Source: Aporhodopirellula rubra
Lineage (GTDB): Bacteria; Planctomycetota; Planctomycetia; Pirellulales; Pirellulaceae
Reading direction: 5' to 3'
DNA length: 64,000 nt
Assembly: GCF_014192335.1 (NCBI RefSeq)
Contig: NZ_JACHXU010000004.1
Location: forward strand, 248,001 to 312,000
The translations under genes were made by a program, and so were the position numbers. Under the pieces are notes generated by a model. That model was not told the DNA's origin. It did not search any database and worked only from the letters and a program-made list of their open reading frames with translations. Below, in pieces: positions 1 to 10,827 of this stretch (position 1 is its first letter; each line of letters begins with the position of its first letter).

Positions 1-98
1 CTGACGCATCGCAAAACTCATGAACTCGGACCATCGTCGGTAACATCGACGAAGAGTATACTGCCCGCTTTTGCCGACGTGCAGGTCACCACCTAACG

Positions 99-1457
99 AT
101 GTCAACGACGTTGCGTTTAACTCCGTTCGAACGATGCCTCGTTTTAGAACATTGCGCTGGCTATCCCTGTGATTGCTTCGTCCGCACCGTTTTTGAAGGG
201 CGTGTCGACGACGAATGCTTCACCAACGCCGTCCGCTCAGCTCTCGAATTTCATCCGCTACTGCGTGCGGTCGTCAAAACGGGATGGACCGAAAAGTGGA
301 CGTTTCCCGATTTCTCCGACCCATCAATCGAGTGGCGTGAGGGAAATGCCGGAGGCCCGTTTCCTCAGGCGAGAAAGATTGATCTCTATCGTGAGACGGG
401 ACTCAAAATCCTGGTCATACGGGATCAATCCAATACAGACGTGTTGTTTCAGTTCCATCACGCGTGTTGTGACGGAGCCGGAATTGACCGCTTCATCGAT
501 GACGTACTGGTCAATTACGCTCGCGAGTGGGAACACGCTTCGGATGCCAGTCATTCCCCGTGCCAGCATCCGGCAACAGTCGATGTCAATCGACTGACAA
601 AGCGAGGAGCACATGGTTTGCGGTTCAGCTCAACCCTGAAGGTACTGCCCAGTCAACTCGTCGGTCTACTCGGCGCGGCTCAGTTTTGGGGACGCCAGCC
701 GAAACCGGTTGTCGAACACCAAGCACGGGACCGAGACACGGCATCCCAGAAGCAAGTCCCATCGATCACGTCGTATCGATTCGACAAAGCCGAAACGCTC
801 ACTCTTCGAAAAGCCGCGATTGAACGAAACGTCTCTCTGCACGAACTGCTGGTCCGTGATTTCTTCTTAGCGTTATGGAAGTGGCAGAAAAAGCTCGGGC
901 AATACGACGCGGACTCCTGGGTCCGAATGATGGTCCCGATGAACATGCGAGATACGTCCTACCGCTCTCTGCCCGCAATGAATCAAGTCAGTTCGATTTT
1001 TCTCGATCGCCGAGGCAAAGACGGATCGGATCCCGATCAATTGCTCAATAGCATCCGCGAGGAAATGGAAGTCATCCGGAAATTTCAACTGCGCTATACG
1101 TTTCTGTTTTTGCTTGAGATTCTAAATCGAATTCCTACCGCGCTAAAAAAATCAGTCACCCGTGACGAGTGCAAAACCTCCGTGATCTTTTCCAGCCTTG
1201 GAAAGTCACTCCGACGATGCGAACTGCCACGCGAAAGCGGTCGAATATGGGCGGGGGATATCGTGCTGAATGACATCTATGGAATCGCCCCACTGCGTCC
1301 GTACAACTGCTTCACGATATTCAATCTTGAATACGCCAATCGCCTCCGCGTCAACCTTCACTACGATGCCGAGTTCGTCAGCCCCGCCGATGCCGAGGAG
1401 CTAATGAACCTCTTTGTTTTGGCTCTGAACGAAACCATTCAAGTGTCCGGCAGGTGA
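99..1457 (+). CDS. Condensation-domain-like acyltransferase
   Basis: A 452-residue protein of the CoA- or carrier-dependent acyltransferase fold (NRPS condensation domain, PapA5 and wax-ester synthase group). The catalytic HHxxxDG motif is visible as H120-H121-A-C-C-D125-G126, and the C-terminal half carries the long second chloramphenicol-acetyltransferase-like lobe. There is no adenylation or carrier domain, so it acts as a stand-alone enzyme. Family members join an acyl group from CoA or a carrier protein to an alcohol or amine. Its 3' end overlaps the 3' end of the large polyketide synthase on the other strand by 57 bases. The two genes are therefore convergent and cannot share a transcript, but the closeness suggests a shared pathway. 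I infer that it may esterify the polyketide product. The substrate cannot be read from the sequence. Confidence 0.75.
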   Translation: MSTTLRLTPFERCLVLEHCAGYPCDCFVRTVFEGRVDDECFTNAVRSALEFHPLLRAVVKTGWTEKWTFPDFSDPSIEWREGNAGGPFPQARKIDLYRETGLKILVIRDQSNTDVLFQFHHACCDGAGIDRFIDDVLVNYAREWEHASDASHSPCQHPATVDVNRLTKRGAHGLRFSSTLKVLPSQLVGLLGAAQFWGRQPKPVVEHQARDRDTASQKQVPSITSYRFDKAETLTLRKAAIERNVSLHELLVRDFFLALWKWQKKLGQYDADSWVRMMVPMNMRDTSYRSLPAMNQVSSIFLDRRGKDGSDPDQLLNSIREEMEVIRKFQLRYTFLFLLEILNRIPTALKKSVTRDECKTSVIFSSLGKSLRRCELPRESGRIWAGDIVLNDIYGIAPLRPYNCFTIFNLEYANRLRVNLHYDAEFVSPADAEELMNLFVLALNETIQVSGR

Positions 1458-4400
1458 CTCCGCCGCGACGCCGTCGATGCGGCGAAATGTTTCGGACTGC
1501 TGCAGGTAGCCGTAACAGACTGAAATCAGCCGGGCATCCGCGGGAGCACACACGATCCCACTCGGCGCCAACGACGCCAACGTCCGACGACAATCGAATC
1601 GCCCGTGAACACCACGATCGTTTTCGGTCGCCAACCGAGGCATCATCATCTCAGCGAGTAATTTGAACTCGCTGGTTGAGTTCGTCTCGTTCGCTGAGCT
1701 CGTCTTGCCCGCCGAGCCCAGCTCATGTGAAGCGAGCTCCGCAGCCTCCGCCAACGCCAACAGTCTGGCCTGCCATTGCTCGAGCGGAACCATATCCACC
1801 TTTGTCCCGCCCGCGTTCATCCACTGCGTCAACGCCTCCGCGGTCAGCGGTGTTGGGTTGGTCAAATGGAACGTGCCACCGAGCGTATCGGGCTGCTGAG
1901 CGAGGTACACAATTGCGCGAGACACGTAGTCAACCGGCGTGACATCCAGATCTAAACTACGAAAGGGTGCGGCTCCCACCATCAAACAAGCTCGCACAAT
2001 GTTGTGCAACAAATCGTCCGTGTTTGCGACACCGGTTTCACTGTGCCCGGTAACGTGACCTGGCCGGTAAATGGTGACCGGCACGCCACGCTCGCGAGCC
2101 TCCTCGATCATCCGCTCGGACACCCATTTCGTTTGCGAGTATCCGTAAAGCAGCTCATCGCACGCAGGCAAGCAATCGGATTCACTAATCACGCGACCGC
2201 GATTCGTCTCCGTCGCGTGCACGGTAAACGTGGAAACGTAGTGCATTGGCTTGAGTTTGCCGTGAACGGCGAAACGCAACATCTCGCGAGTTCCGCCGAC
2301 GTTCGACTCTTTGAGGGAACCGTAGGGAAGTGCCAAATTCACGTTGGCACCGTTGTGATAAATCACATCCACGGACGAACCGAGGTTGTCGTACACATCC
2401 GCCGACAGCCCTAACCTTGGTTTTGAAAAGTCACCGGTCACCACTCGGACACGCTCACACATCCCACAATCGGGAAGCGAGTATTTCTCCAGATTGTCCT
2501 TCAACCGCTGCAGCCCCGACCGCTCGTCATTGGCCCGCACCAAACAGACAACCTCCGACTCCGTCGTTGTCAAAATTTCGCTTAACAGATGAGCACCGAG
2601 GTATCCCGAGGCGCCCGTCAAGAGAATGCGCGGTGATGAGATCTCATTTACAGACGCATCCGACGTGATCGCCAACGGACCGAGTTCGGCTTCGCGTTCG
2701 AAGTCAATTTCATCCGAAACACGCGTTGCGGTTTGGTTGTCGCTTGCAATCGGATCGCTTTCGTCGGACGCATCCAAATCGGTCATCAAATCCAACATGG
2801 TCCGACTGAGTTCGACGATGCTCGGTCCACTCAAGATTCGGTTAACCGGAATTCGAGTCCCGGTCGCTGTTTCGAGTCGGTTGATCAGTTCGACGGCCAT
2901 CAACGAATCGATACCGACTTGCGCGAGCGACACTGTCTTGTCGACTTTATCAGGATCGATCCCAAACACACCCGCAACTTGCTGCGTGACGAGCTCGCCC
3001 AAGATCTCCAATCGTTCACTCGGCGATGCGTCACGCAAGTCGCTATGGAAACCTGTGTTGGTTCGGTTCGTGGTCGCGTCGTGCGTGACGGATGAATACA
3101 TCGCGAGAGTACCGACCGCGGGACTGAGTTTACCCAACTGTTTCCAATCCACACGGGCCGCGCCGACCACCGACGTGTCACGGAGAATCATTTCGGAAAA
3201 CACACCGAGGGCTTCGTTCATGCGAAACGCTTTCAATCCGATGCCTTCGAGATACTCCGCCGTCTTTTCATTTCTCGCAACAAATCCGGCATCCAGCAAC
3301 GCACCCCAATTCACCGTCAGTGCAGGCAGCCCGCGTGATCTCCGGTGCTGTGCCAGTGCATCGAGAAAGCTGTTCCCGGCGTTGTAGTTGGCTTGTTTGG
3401 CAGCACCCACGACCGTCGAAAACGATGAAAAACAAACGAAATGATCCAACGACATCTCAGACGTGGCATCGTGCAAGTTCCACGCGCCTAGCATCTTGGG
3501 ATACAACACGTTGCCCATTCTCGTTTCATCCAGGTCGCTGATGAATGTGTCATCGAGGACCATGGCCGCGTGCACGATGCCTTTGAGTTCGTGCCCTGAG
3601 TCCTCGATTTGCCGCACAACGCGTTGGACATCCTCAAAATTTGTCACGTCCCCTCGCGCGTCGGTGACGACAACGCCCTCGGCTCGCAACGATTCGATTG
3701 CGTCGACGGTGTGATCACGTGGCCCACTCCGGCTCATCAAAACGAGATGCCGTGCCCCCTGTGAAACCATCCACTTTGCGATTTCGAATCCGAATCCACC
3801 GGCGCCCCCGGTGATCAGATACGCGGCATCACATCGCAGCAAATTACCATCTTCGGTACACGGCCCAATCGTCAATGGCTCAGACGAGGACGGTTCACTC
3901 GGGAAGGTGAGAACGTTCTTTCCGATATGGCGTCCCTGCGCCATAAACCGAAACGCCTCAACGACGTCGCTAATCGGGAACGATTGATGTGTCAGCGGCC
4001 GATAGGCACCCGAGTCAAACAACGATGTCAGCTCAGACAGGATTGACGCAATTCGATCAGGTTGCTCAACAATGATCTGAGCAAGATCGACCATGTGATA
4101 CGAGATGTTGTTCTTAAACGCGGCCAACCCGACTTTGGAGTTTCCGTAGACGTCGATCTTTCCGATTTCAAGAAATCGTCCAAACGGCGCGAGCACCGAA
4201 AGGCTCTTCGGTATGAATTCACCCGCCAAGGAGTTGAGCACCGCGTCCACTCCTGTTCCCGACGTCCGCCGCATCACTTGGTCGGCAAATTCGACCGTTC
4301 GCGAATTCATCACGTGCGCGACACCCATCGAATGGAGCAGCTCGCGTTTTTCCGGCGTCCCGGCCGTCGCGAAAACTTCGAGACCGAGGTGCTTGGCCAC

Positions 4401-7400
4401 TTGAATGGCGGCTTGTCCAACGCCTCCCGCCGCGGCATGGATTAGGATTTTTTCGCCGCGTCGCATTCGCGCGACATCGTTGATTGCAAAGTGTGTGGTC
4501 AAGAAAACCGTCGGCAACGTCGTCGCTTGCTCGAACGTCAAATCCGTGGAGTGCCTGAACGTCAACCGATGATCGACGGTCACATGCGTGCGAAACGCGT
4601 ACGGGGCAATTCCCGAAACTCGATCACCACACTCAATCCCGCTGACCTCAGATCCAACCGCAACGACGACTCCAGAGAAATCGTCACCAAACCACAGCAA
4701 ATCCTCCGACGTGCCCGGATGCATGGCCAAGGCTTTCATCACGTCACGAAAATTGATGCCTCCCGCCATGACACGAACTTCGATTTCGCTAGGCCCAGGT
4801 GATCGTCGAACCGTTTCGTTCAGAGTCAAGTTCTCGAGAACGCCTGCTTTTTCCATTTGCAGTTTGAACGGAACAATCTCACCACTCTGCGAAAACGCAC
4901 GCTGACGACGCTGAGGGATCTGGTCGATAGCAACGTGTTGCAACCGGCTGACAAATCGATGATCACTGCGGTAGGCAATTTCTCGCTCGTCGCTGTCGCC
5001 ACGGACTTCATAGAACACGTCATCGGCTTCCGATGCATTCCCGACCGAATCCAGATCCACGAGCGTCCATCGATGGGCAGCCGATTCGTTGTTCGCGACT
5101 CGCAGAAAACCGATCAATGGTGTCGCCGCTAACCCGTTCACGGGATCTTCGTCGCGAACACTTTGAGCCGACCGGGTCACAAAATAGACGCGAGGCGCGT
5201 TGACAGGATTGATTTCGTCTAACGCGTGTGCGATCTGCATCGCACTCAACACACCCGCGTTTTGATCCGCTCGTAATCCGCCACAACCAACATTTTCGAT
5301 GTCGTTATCGAGCGTCCAGCATTGAATGATTCTAGTCGGCAAACTCAGGTCGAGTTTCGATTCGGCGAACACTCGTTGAATCTCCTCCGATGATCCGTCG
5401 ACAACGGTGAAGCCTGAATCATCGAACCGTTCAAATGACGTACCGCGGCGAACAGTAACGACACGTTGATGCCTCTGCGAGAAACGGGACGCGATCGCCT
5501 CCCCGGTTCCTTTTGAGTCGACAAACACGACGACGTTGGTGCGTCCGAGCAAGGCACCGCCAGGCTCCACAATATCCTGCGAGCTATCGTCCGAAACGGC
5601 CTCGGCACCTCGAGCAAAAAATGCGGCTTGTTCCATTTCGCTCTCGCTGGGCGAACAAGTCAGTGACCGAACGTCCTCGAAACCACATTCCGACAGCAAC
5701 GTTTCCCAACGCGAACGCCCCAGCAATGGCGAACCTTCACGATCCTCACAGTCGCTGAATCGCCACCAACCTTCGAGGAGTCCGAACACGTTGTCCCAGA
5801 TCGGTCGTGGACGGACGACTTCGAGAAACGCAAACATGCCTTCGGAAGCAAGACATGATTTCACGTGCGTGAGCGTCGACCGCAAATCCGCCGTTGCGTG
5901 CAGCACATTGGTAGCGACGATCAAATCGTAACCGTGCGGATCGATTCCCTGTGAGGCTGGATCACGCTCGATGTCGAGCGTTTGGTAACGCATTGACGAG
6001 TGATCGGAAAAATGACGTTTCGCCTCGGCGATGAACGCACCGCCAATGTCAGTGAACGTGTACTCCACACGATCTGCAGGCAACACGTCGAGCAAACTGC
6101 GAGTAAGCGAACCGGTCCCGGCCCCGATTTCCAAAACCCGAAGAACACGTCGCGGCGGCAGCGACTCAATACTCGTGGCGACCGCCGATCGCAGCAATTG
6201 GTTGAATGTCGAAAACTCACCCGCCTCGGTGTAAAACCGATCGAGTAATTCCCTCGATCCCCCGGGGAACAGCAGTTCCAACGGATCGATTTCGCCCGAC
6301 CAAACCTCTGCCAATCGCGGACCCGTTGCCTGGACCAACGCGACCTCCGATGCGAAGCGTGGATACTCGTCCGACAACTCGACCAACATCTCGGTCATGT
6401 CAATATGTTTCGGCTCACGCACGACCCGCCAACCGGAATCATGCGTTTGCAACAATCCATATTCGACCATCCAATCGAATTCAGCTCGCAACAATCGTGC
6501 ATGCGATTCGTCGACGCTGAGGTCGGCAATCGCCTGTTCAGCATCGAAGTTTTCTCCGAATTGATACTTCCACCCCGATTCAACGAGCGCATTCTCGATC
6601 AACTGGACAACGATCTTTCCTATCCGCGGAACAAAATCGTTGTAGTAGTCTGACAAACCTCGTTCAGCGTATCGCTGTGGAATCGACTCCTTCGTTGATT
6701 CAATGACATCGTTTGTTGTGGCAAGGTTGGCTGGCCCTTCGGTTCGCGTGCCGAACAAACGTTGTGGTTCCCACTGGATTTGATAGAGGTGATCTTCAGC
6801 CTCAACATGGCTCGGCACTTGTTCGACTTGCGCGACACGGAATCGAGTGATCGATGCGACGGGGTCACCAGAATGATCGACCACACGTACGGAGTACTCA
6901 ACCGACGGCCCGTCGACCCTGGTGCGAATCGCGTATGCCCAAAGCAAATCGGGAATCTCCGGGACATGAACGTGCACGCGGCCGACCGATTCCGGCAAAA
7001 ACATCTGACCGACATCTTCTGCAACATCCGATCCATATCGGGTGCCGTGCGTGGCCTGGAAACACGCATCAAGTACCGCAGGATGCAGATGGTACTGCCT
7101 GGCGACTTTAGCGGTCTTTTCCGACACCTCGATTCGAGAGAGCGATTGTTCGCCGCTCGAGTTCGGCCCCACCTCCGTGCGACCGCTCCACGCTTCCTGG
7201 ATTAACGAGAACTCCTCACCAAAGCCGTAGCCCAACTCGTGAAGATCGCGATACAACTCCTCGTGCTCGATTCGATCGGACAATCGATGCCGCAATTGGT
7301 CGAGATCAATCGGTTCGGCATCGCAAACCTGCGGCAGAGCCACCAACCTGCCCCGCGCGTGAATCTCCCAGGACACCGCGTTACTCGTTCCGCTCTGATC

Positions 7401-10400
7401 ACCGTCTCCCCCCGACGCTGCATAGACGGTGAACGACTTGCTCTCCTGCTCAAAGACGACCTGGACTTTGGGCACCGCGTTATCCGAAACGAACAAGGCC
7501 TTCTTACATTCGAGATCTTCAACGGCGTAGGATTCATCACCAAACATCTCCGCAGCAACCGCCAATCCGATTTCCACATATCCGGACGCGGGAAAGATGA
7601 CGCCGTTCCAAATTTGATGGTCTTTCAGGTACGGAAAAAGATGCGTGTCCACGTAGAACTGCCACGTCGGTTCGGCAACGTTCAATCGTTCGCCGAGCAA
7701 CGGGTGCATCGGGGCGGATACACGATTGGCGGTGTTTCCTCGGTCGAGCCAATGCTCGTGATAGTTCCACGGATAGGAAGGTTGTCTGACAAACGCACCA
7801 GAACCTTGATTCACCGCACCCCAATCAACCTCAACACCGTCGATCGCCAACGCAGCCAGGTTTGTCGCCAGTTCCATCGCGTCATCGGTCCGACGCGAGA
7901 TCGAATGCGTTACCGTCGCTTTGAGGTTCTGATCCGCCACACACGCCTCGATCGAACTACGCAGTGATGGGTGCGGCCCGACTTCGATGAACCGACGGGC
8001 GCCGCCTTTCAGAATTGCCGCGATCGCGGATTCAAACCGCACCGGCTCACGCACGTTCCGCCACCAATAAGCCGCATCCATTTGCTCACCGACCTGTTCG
8101 GTTTCCGACACCGTCGAGATGAACGGGACACGAGCGGGACGCGGGTTCAGATGTGACAGCGACGCGAGCAACTCGTCTTTGATCGGCTCCATCTGATGGG
8201 TATGAAACGCGTAGTCGAGTCCGAGCCAACGCATGAAACGACCGCTGCTCTCGATTCGAGCACCGATCAACTCCAACGGTTCGGTATCGCCACCGAGCGT
8301 GACCAAAGCGGGACTGTTCACGGCGGTGATTTGAACCCGATCGGAATGCTCGCCGATAAATTCAGTTGCCTCTTGAACGGAAATGCCCGACGCCAACATT
8401 CGCCCCGCACCACCGGTGATGTTTTGCAATCGACTGCGATGGTAGATCAAACTCACCGCATCGCTCAGCGAATAGACGCCCGCACACCACGCCGCCGCGA
8501 CCTCCCCGACACTGTGCCCCACGACCGATGTCGGACGGACTCCCCATGACGCCCACAACCGTACCAGCGCGACCTGCAACGCAAAGATCGCCGGTTGAGC
8601 GACGCGGGTTTGCTGCATGTTCGATTCCGACTCAGGTAACAGCATCTCCTTCAACAGCGACCAACCACTAATCGCCTGAAAGAGTTCATCGATCTCTTCG
8701 AGTGTTTCGCGAACGATCGGCTCGCGTTCGATCAGGCCTCGCCCCATTGCGGACCACTGCGAGCCCTGTCCAGTAAACACGAAAACACTATCATCGCGAT
8801 GATCTCCGGCATGACCAACGACGACACCATCGCCGGCCTTTCCATGATGCAGCCACTGCGACAAACGGCGGCGGAGTTCACGCGGACTGTTCCCAATCAC
8901 AGCCAGACGATGAGGATGGAGTTCTTTGCGGTCCCCAGCCGAGGTGCAAAAATCGGCGAGATCGCCCTTCATTGTCCTCAATCGTTGGCGATAGCGTTTA
9001 GCGTACTCCTGCAACGACGATTCATCGCGCGCAGAAATCGGCAACACGTACGGTCGATTTGCGGTTTCGGTAGTGCGTGAGGGTGCGTTCGTCCCCGGGG
9101 CCGATTGCATCACGACATGTGCGTTGGTGCCGCCAAAACCGAACGAGTTCACCGCCGCCAGCGTCGAGCCTGATTCCGTCATCGGCAACGGACGCAACTC
9201 CGTCGGAACGCTGAGCTGGTACCGATCCAGAGGAATCGCGGGGTTAGGTGTTTCAAAATTTCGGTTAGCGGGAACCTGCTTACGGTCCAACACTAATGCC
9301 GCTTTGATCAGGCCGGCCACACCGGACGCCGATTCAAGGTGACCGATATTCGTTTTGATCGACCCCATCCAACAAACGTCGTCGGCCGAACGTCCCTGGG
9401 AAAGCACCCGACCGAGCGCCTCGGCTTCAATGGGGTCACCCACTGGTGTTCCGGTTCCGTGAGCTTCCACGTAGGCAACGTCTTGAGGTGAAACGCCCGC
9501 TTCCTTGTACGCGGTCCGCAACATCTCGCTCTGGCCGGCGACACTCGGCACGGTCATCGAAGACGTTTGCCCGTCTTGGTTAACGACCGCGGAACGCAAC
9601 ACCGCGTAGATTCGATCGTTGTCCTCAATCGCCTTGGCGAGCGGCTTGAGCAAAACGAGCCCTGCGCCCTCACCCCGCACGTACCCGTCCGCCCTGGAAT
9701 CGAATGCAAAACACTCTCCCGTCGGTGACAACATCGAGGCCTTGCTAAACCCGATGCTGGTATTGGGTGTGATCAACGCGTTAACGCCGCCGGCGAGCGC
9801 AGCCTCGCATTCCCCCGACCAAATCGCTCGACATGCTAACGACACCGCCACCAAAGCCGATGAACAGGCGGTGTCCACCGCGATGCTCGGCCCCTTCAGG
9901 TCGAACATGTATGAAATACGATTCGCCGCGATGCTCAGCGTCCCGCCCGTGTTCGTATGAACATCGAGGTTCGCCAAATCATTCAGTTGCAGACTTCCGT
10001 AATCATGACTCGATGCACCGACAAAAACGCCAACGCTCGCTCCACGCAATTTGCTCGGTGCGATCCCGGCATCCTCGCAGGCTTCCCATGCCGTCTCGAG
10101 CAACCATCGTTGCTGCGGATCCATCCGCTTGGCCTCGCGGGGAGATATCCCCCAAAATGCAGCGTCGAAATTTTTGATCTGATCGACAAAGCCGCCACGT
10201 CGCGTGATCATCCGCCCGGTCGACTCAGAATCCGTGTGGTGATACCGATCCACGTGCCAACGATCTTCAGGCACCTCACCGATGGCACTGGCCCCCTCGA
10301 TCAACATTTTCCACAACGAATCGGTGTCGTACACGCCGCCTGGGAATCGACAGCCAACCCCTACTAACGCCAACGGATCACGTGGGTGAAGTTGATTCCG

Positions 10401-10409
10401 TTCTGTCAT
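1401..10409 (-). CDS. Highly reducing type I polyketide synthase with C-terminal thioester reductase
   Basis: A 3002-residue single-module megasynthase. Domains in order, with approximate residues: ketosynthase 8-430 (C182, H317, H357); acyltransferase 540-860 (S633 in GHSVGE, and a YAFH specificity motif that points to malonyl-CoA); dehydratase 905-1190 (H931, D1114); C-methyltransferase around 1427 (LEIGAGTG); enoyl reductase 1870-2170 (AAGGVG near 1993); ketoreductase 2190-2370 (TGGAGG at 2200, Y2342, LDD motif of B-type); carrier protein with S2502; and NAD(P)H-dependent thioester reductase 2595-2980 (TGASGYLG at 2598, Y2757 and K2761). The domain order matches fungal-style highly reducing iterative synthases. 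The terminal reductase implies release as an aldehyde or alcohol instead of a free acid. I infer an alpha-methylated, largely saturated long chain. No phosphopantetheinyl transferase is nearby. The start is the ATG just before the first KS residues. Confidence 0.93.
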   Translation of the reverse strand: MTERNQLHPRDPLALVGVGCRFPGGVYDTDSLWKMLIEGASAIGEVPEDRWHVDRYHHTDSESTGRMITRRGGFVDQIKNFDAAFWGISPREAKRMDPQQRWLLETAWEACEDAGIAPSKLRGASVGVFVGASSHDYGSLQLNDLANLDVHTNTGGTLSIAANRISYMFDLKGPSIAVDTACSSALVAVSLACRAIWSGECEAALAGGVNALITPNTSIGFSKASMLSPTGECFAFDSRADGYVRGEGAGLVLLKPLAKAIEDNDRIYAVLRSAVVNQDGQTSSMTVPSVAGQSEMLRTAYKEAGVSPQDVAYVEAHGTGTPVGDPIEAEALGRVLSQGRSADDVCWMGSIKTNIGHLESASGVAGLIKAALVLDRKQVPANRNFETPNPAIPLDRYQLSVPTELRPLPMTESGSTLAAVNSFGFGGTNAHVVMQSAPGTNAPSRTTETANRPYVLPISARDESSLQEYAKRYRQRLRTMKGDLADFCTSAGDRKELHPHRLAVIGNSPRELRRRLSQWLHHGKAGDGVVVGHAGDHRDDSVFVFTGQGSQWSAMGRGLIEREPIVRETLEEIDELFQAISGWSLLKEMLLPESESNMQQTRVAQPAIFALQVALVRLWASWGVRPTSVVGHSVGEVAAAWCAGVYSLSDAVSLIYHRSRLQNITGGAGRMLASGISVQEATEFIGEHSDRVQITAVNSPALVTLGGDTEPLELIGARIESSGRFMRWLGLDYAFHTHQMEPIKDELLASLSHLNPRPARVPFISTVSETEQVGEQMDAAYWWRNVREPVRFESAIAAILKGGARRFIEVGPHPSLRSSIEACVADQNLKATVTHSISRRTDDAMELATNLAALAIDGVEVDWGAVNQGSGAFVRQPSYPWNYHEHWLDRGNTANRVSAPMHPLLGERLNVAEPTWQFYVDTHLFPYLKDHQIWNGVIFPASGYVEIGLAVAAEMFGDESYAVEDLECKKALFVSDNAVPKVQVVFEQESKSFTVYAASGGDGDQSGTSNAVSWEIHARGRLVALPQVCDAEPIDLDQLRHRLSDRIEHEELYRDLHELGYGFGEEFSLIQEAWSGRTEVGPNSSGEQSLSRIEVSEKTAKVARQYHLHPAVLDACFQATHGTRYGSDVAEDVGQMFLPESVGRVHVHVPEIPDLLWAYAIRTRVDGPSVEYSVRVVDHSGDPVASITRFRVAQVEQVPSHVEAEDHLYQIQWEPQRLFGTRTEGPANLATTNDVIESTKESIPQRYAERGLSDYYNDFVPRIGKIVVQLIENALVESGWKYQFGENFDAEQAIADLSVDESHARLLRAEFDWMVEYGLLQTHDSGWRVVREPKHIDMTEMLVELSDEYPRFASEVALVQATGPRLAEVWSGEIDPLELLFPGGSRELLDRFYTEAGEFSTFNQLLRSAVATSIESLPPRRVLRVLEIGAGTGSLTRSLLDVLPADRVEYTFTDIGGAFIAEAKRHFSDHSSMRYQTLDIERDPASQGIDPHGYDLIVATNVLHATADLRSTLTHVKSCLASEGMFAFLEVVRPRPIWDNVFGLLEGWWRFSDCEDREGSPLLGRSRWETLLSECGFEDVRSLTCSPSESEMEQAAFFARGAEAVSDDSSQDIVEPGGALLGRTNVVVFVDSKGTGEAIASRFSQRHQRVVTVRRGTSFERFDDSGFTVVDGSSEEIQRVFAESKLDLSLPTRIIQCWTLDNDIENVGCGGLRADQNAGVLSAMQIAHALDEINPVNAPRVYFVTRSAQSVRDEDPVNGLAATPLIGFLRVANNESAAHRWTLVDLDSVGNASEADDVFYEVRGDSDEREIAYRSDHRFVSRLQHVAIDQIPQRRQRAFSQSGEIVPFKLQMEKAGVLENLTLNETVRRSPGPSEIEVRVMAGGINFRDVMKALAMHPGTSEDLLWFGDDFSGVVVAVGSEVSGIECGDRVSGIAPYAFRTHVTVDHRLTFRHSTDLTFEQATTLPTVFLTTHFAINDVARMRRGEKILIHAAAGGVGQAAIQVAKHLGLEVFATAGTPEKRELLHSMGVAHVMNSRTVEFADQVMRRTSGTGVDAVLNSLAGEFIPKSLSVLAPFGRFLEIGKIDVYGNSKVGLAAFKNNISYHMVDLAQIIVEQPDRIASILSELTSLFDSGAYRPLTHQSFPISDVVEAFRFMAQGRHIGKNVLTFPSEPSSSEPLTIGPCTEDGNLLRCDAAYLITGGAGGFGFEIAKWMVSQGARHLVLMSRSGPRDHTVDAIESLRAEGVVVTDARGDVTNFEDVQRVVRQIEDSGHELKGIVHAAMVLDDTFISDLDETRMGNVLYPKMLGAWNLHDATSEMSLDHFVCFSSFSTVVGAAKQANYNAGNSFLDALAQHRRSRGLPALTVNWGALLDAGFVARNEKTAEYLEGIGLKAFRMNEALGVFSEMILRDTSVVGAARVDWKQLGKLSPAVGTLAMYSSVTHDATTNRTNTGFHSDLRDASPSERLEILGELVTQQVAGVFGIDPDKVDKTVSLAQVGIDSLMAVELINRLETATGTRIPVNRILSGPSIVELSRTMLDLMTDLDASDESDPIASDNQTATRVSDEIDFEREAELGPLAITSDASVNEISSPRILLTGASGYLGAHLLSEILTTTESEVVCLVRANDERSGLQRLKDNLEKYSLPDCGMCERVRVVTGDFSKPRLGLSADVYDNLGSSVDVIYHNGANVNLALPYGSLKESNVGGTREMLRFAVHGKLKPMHYVSTFTVHATETNRGRVISESDCLPACDELLYGYSQTKWVSERMIEEARERGVPVTIYRPGHVTGHSETGVANTDDLLHNIVRACLMVGAAPFRSLDLDVTPVDYVSRAIVYLAQQPDTLGGTFHLTNPTPLTAEALTQWMNAGGTKVDMVPLEQWQARLLALAEAAELASHELGSAGKTSSANETNSTSEFKLLAEMMMPRLATENDRGVHGRFDCRRTLASLAPSGIVCAPADARLISVCYGYLQQSETFRRIDGVAAESPAGHLNGFVQSQNKEVH

Positions 10410-10827
10410 CGACGAATTTCCAAGCGTTCTGATTAATCAAAAAAGCGGTATGAATCGCGGGTTCCGTCATTCGACGCGTCCACGGGGCGAGTCAGGCCGA
10501 GCGTCCCGGAGTGACCGCCGCGATACGCCCATCCCCCCGATGTGTAATCGACCTGAAGACAACGCAATTTCGCTGTCTCGAACACACAATCGCGATTTTG
10601 AGGCCTCGACGGGGCCTCGAAAACACCCCTTTTTTCGAGCCAGACCGATTTTGGTAGGACATGCATTTCGCCGACTGGGACTATAGCAGGCGATCGTCGA
10701 TCAGATAACGTGCCTATCAGCGATGTGGGTTTCAACGCCCCTCGACAATGTCCGCCCTCATGCACGGGCCCGGAGAGCCACATCTGACAGCGCACCGCCC
10801 CCCGCACACACGGTCCTGAAACCCCGT
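10410..10827. other. Intergenic region upstream of the PKS
   Basis: This 418-base gap separates the stop of the exchanger gene from the PKS start, both on the minus strand. It probably holds the PKS promoter. I see no convincing coding frame, hairpin terminator or recognisable operator in it. Confidence 0.5.

Noticed and set aside
2626..3387. A 253-codon open frame opposite the PKS
   Set aside because: It is a shadow of the carrier and ketoreductase domains, Ser/Thr-rich and without motif.
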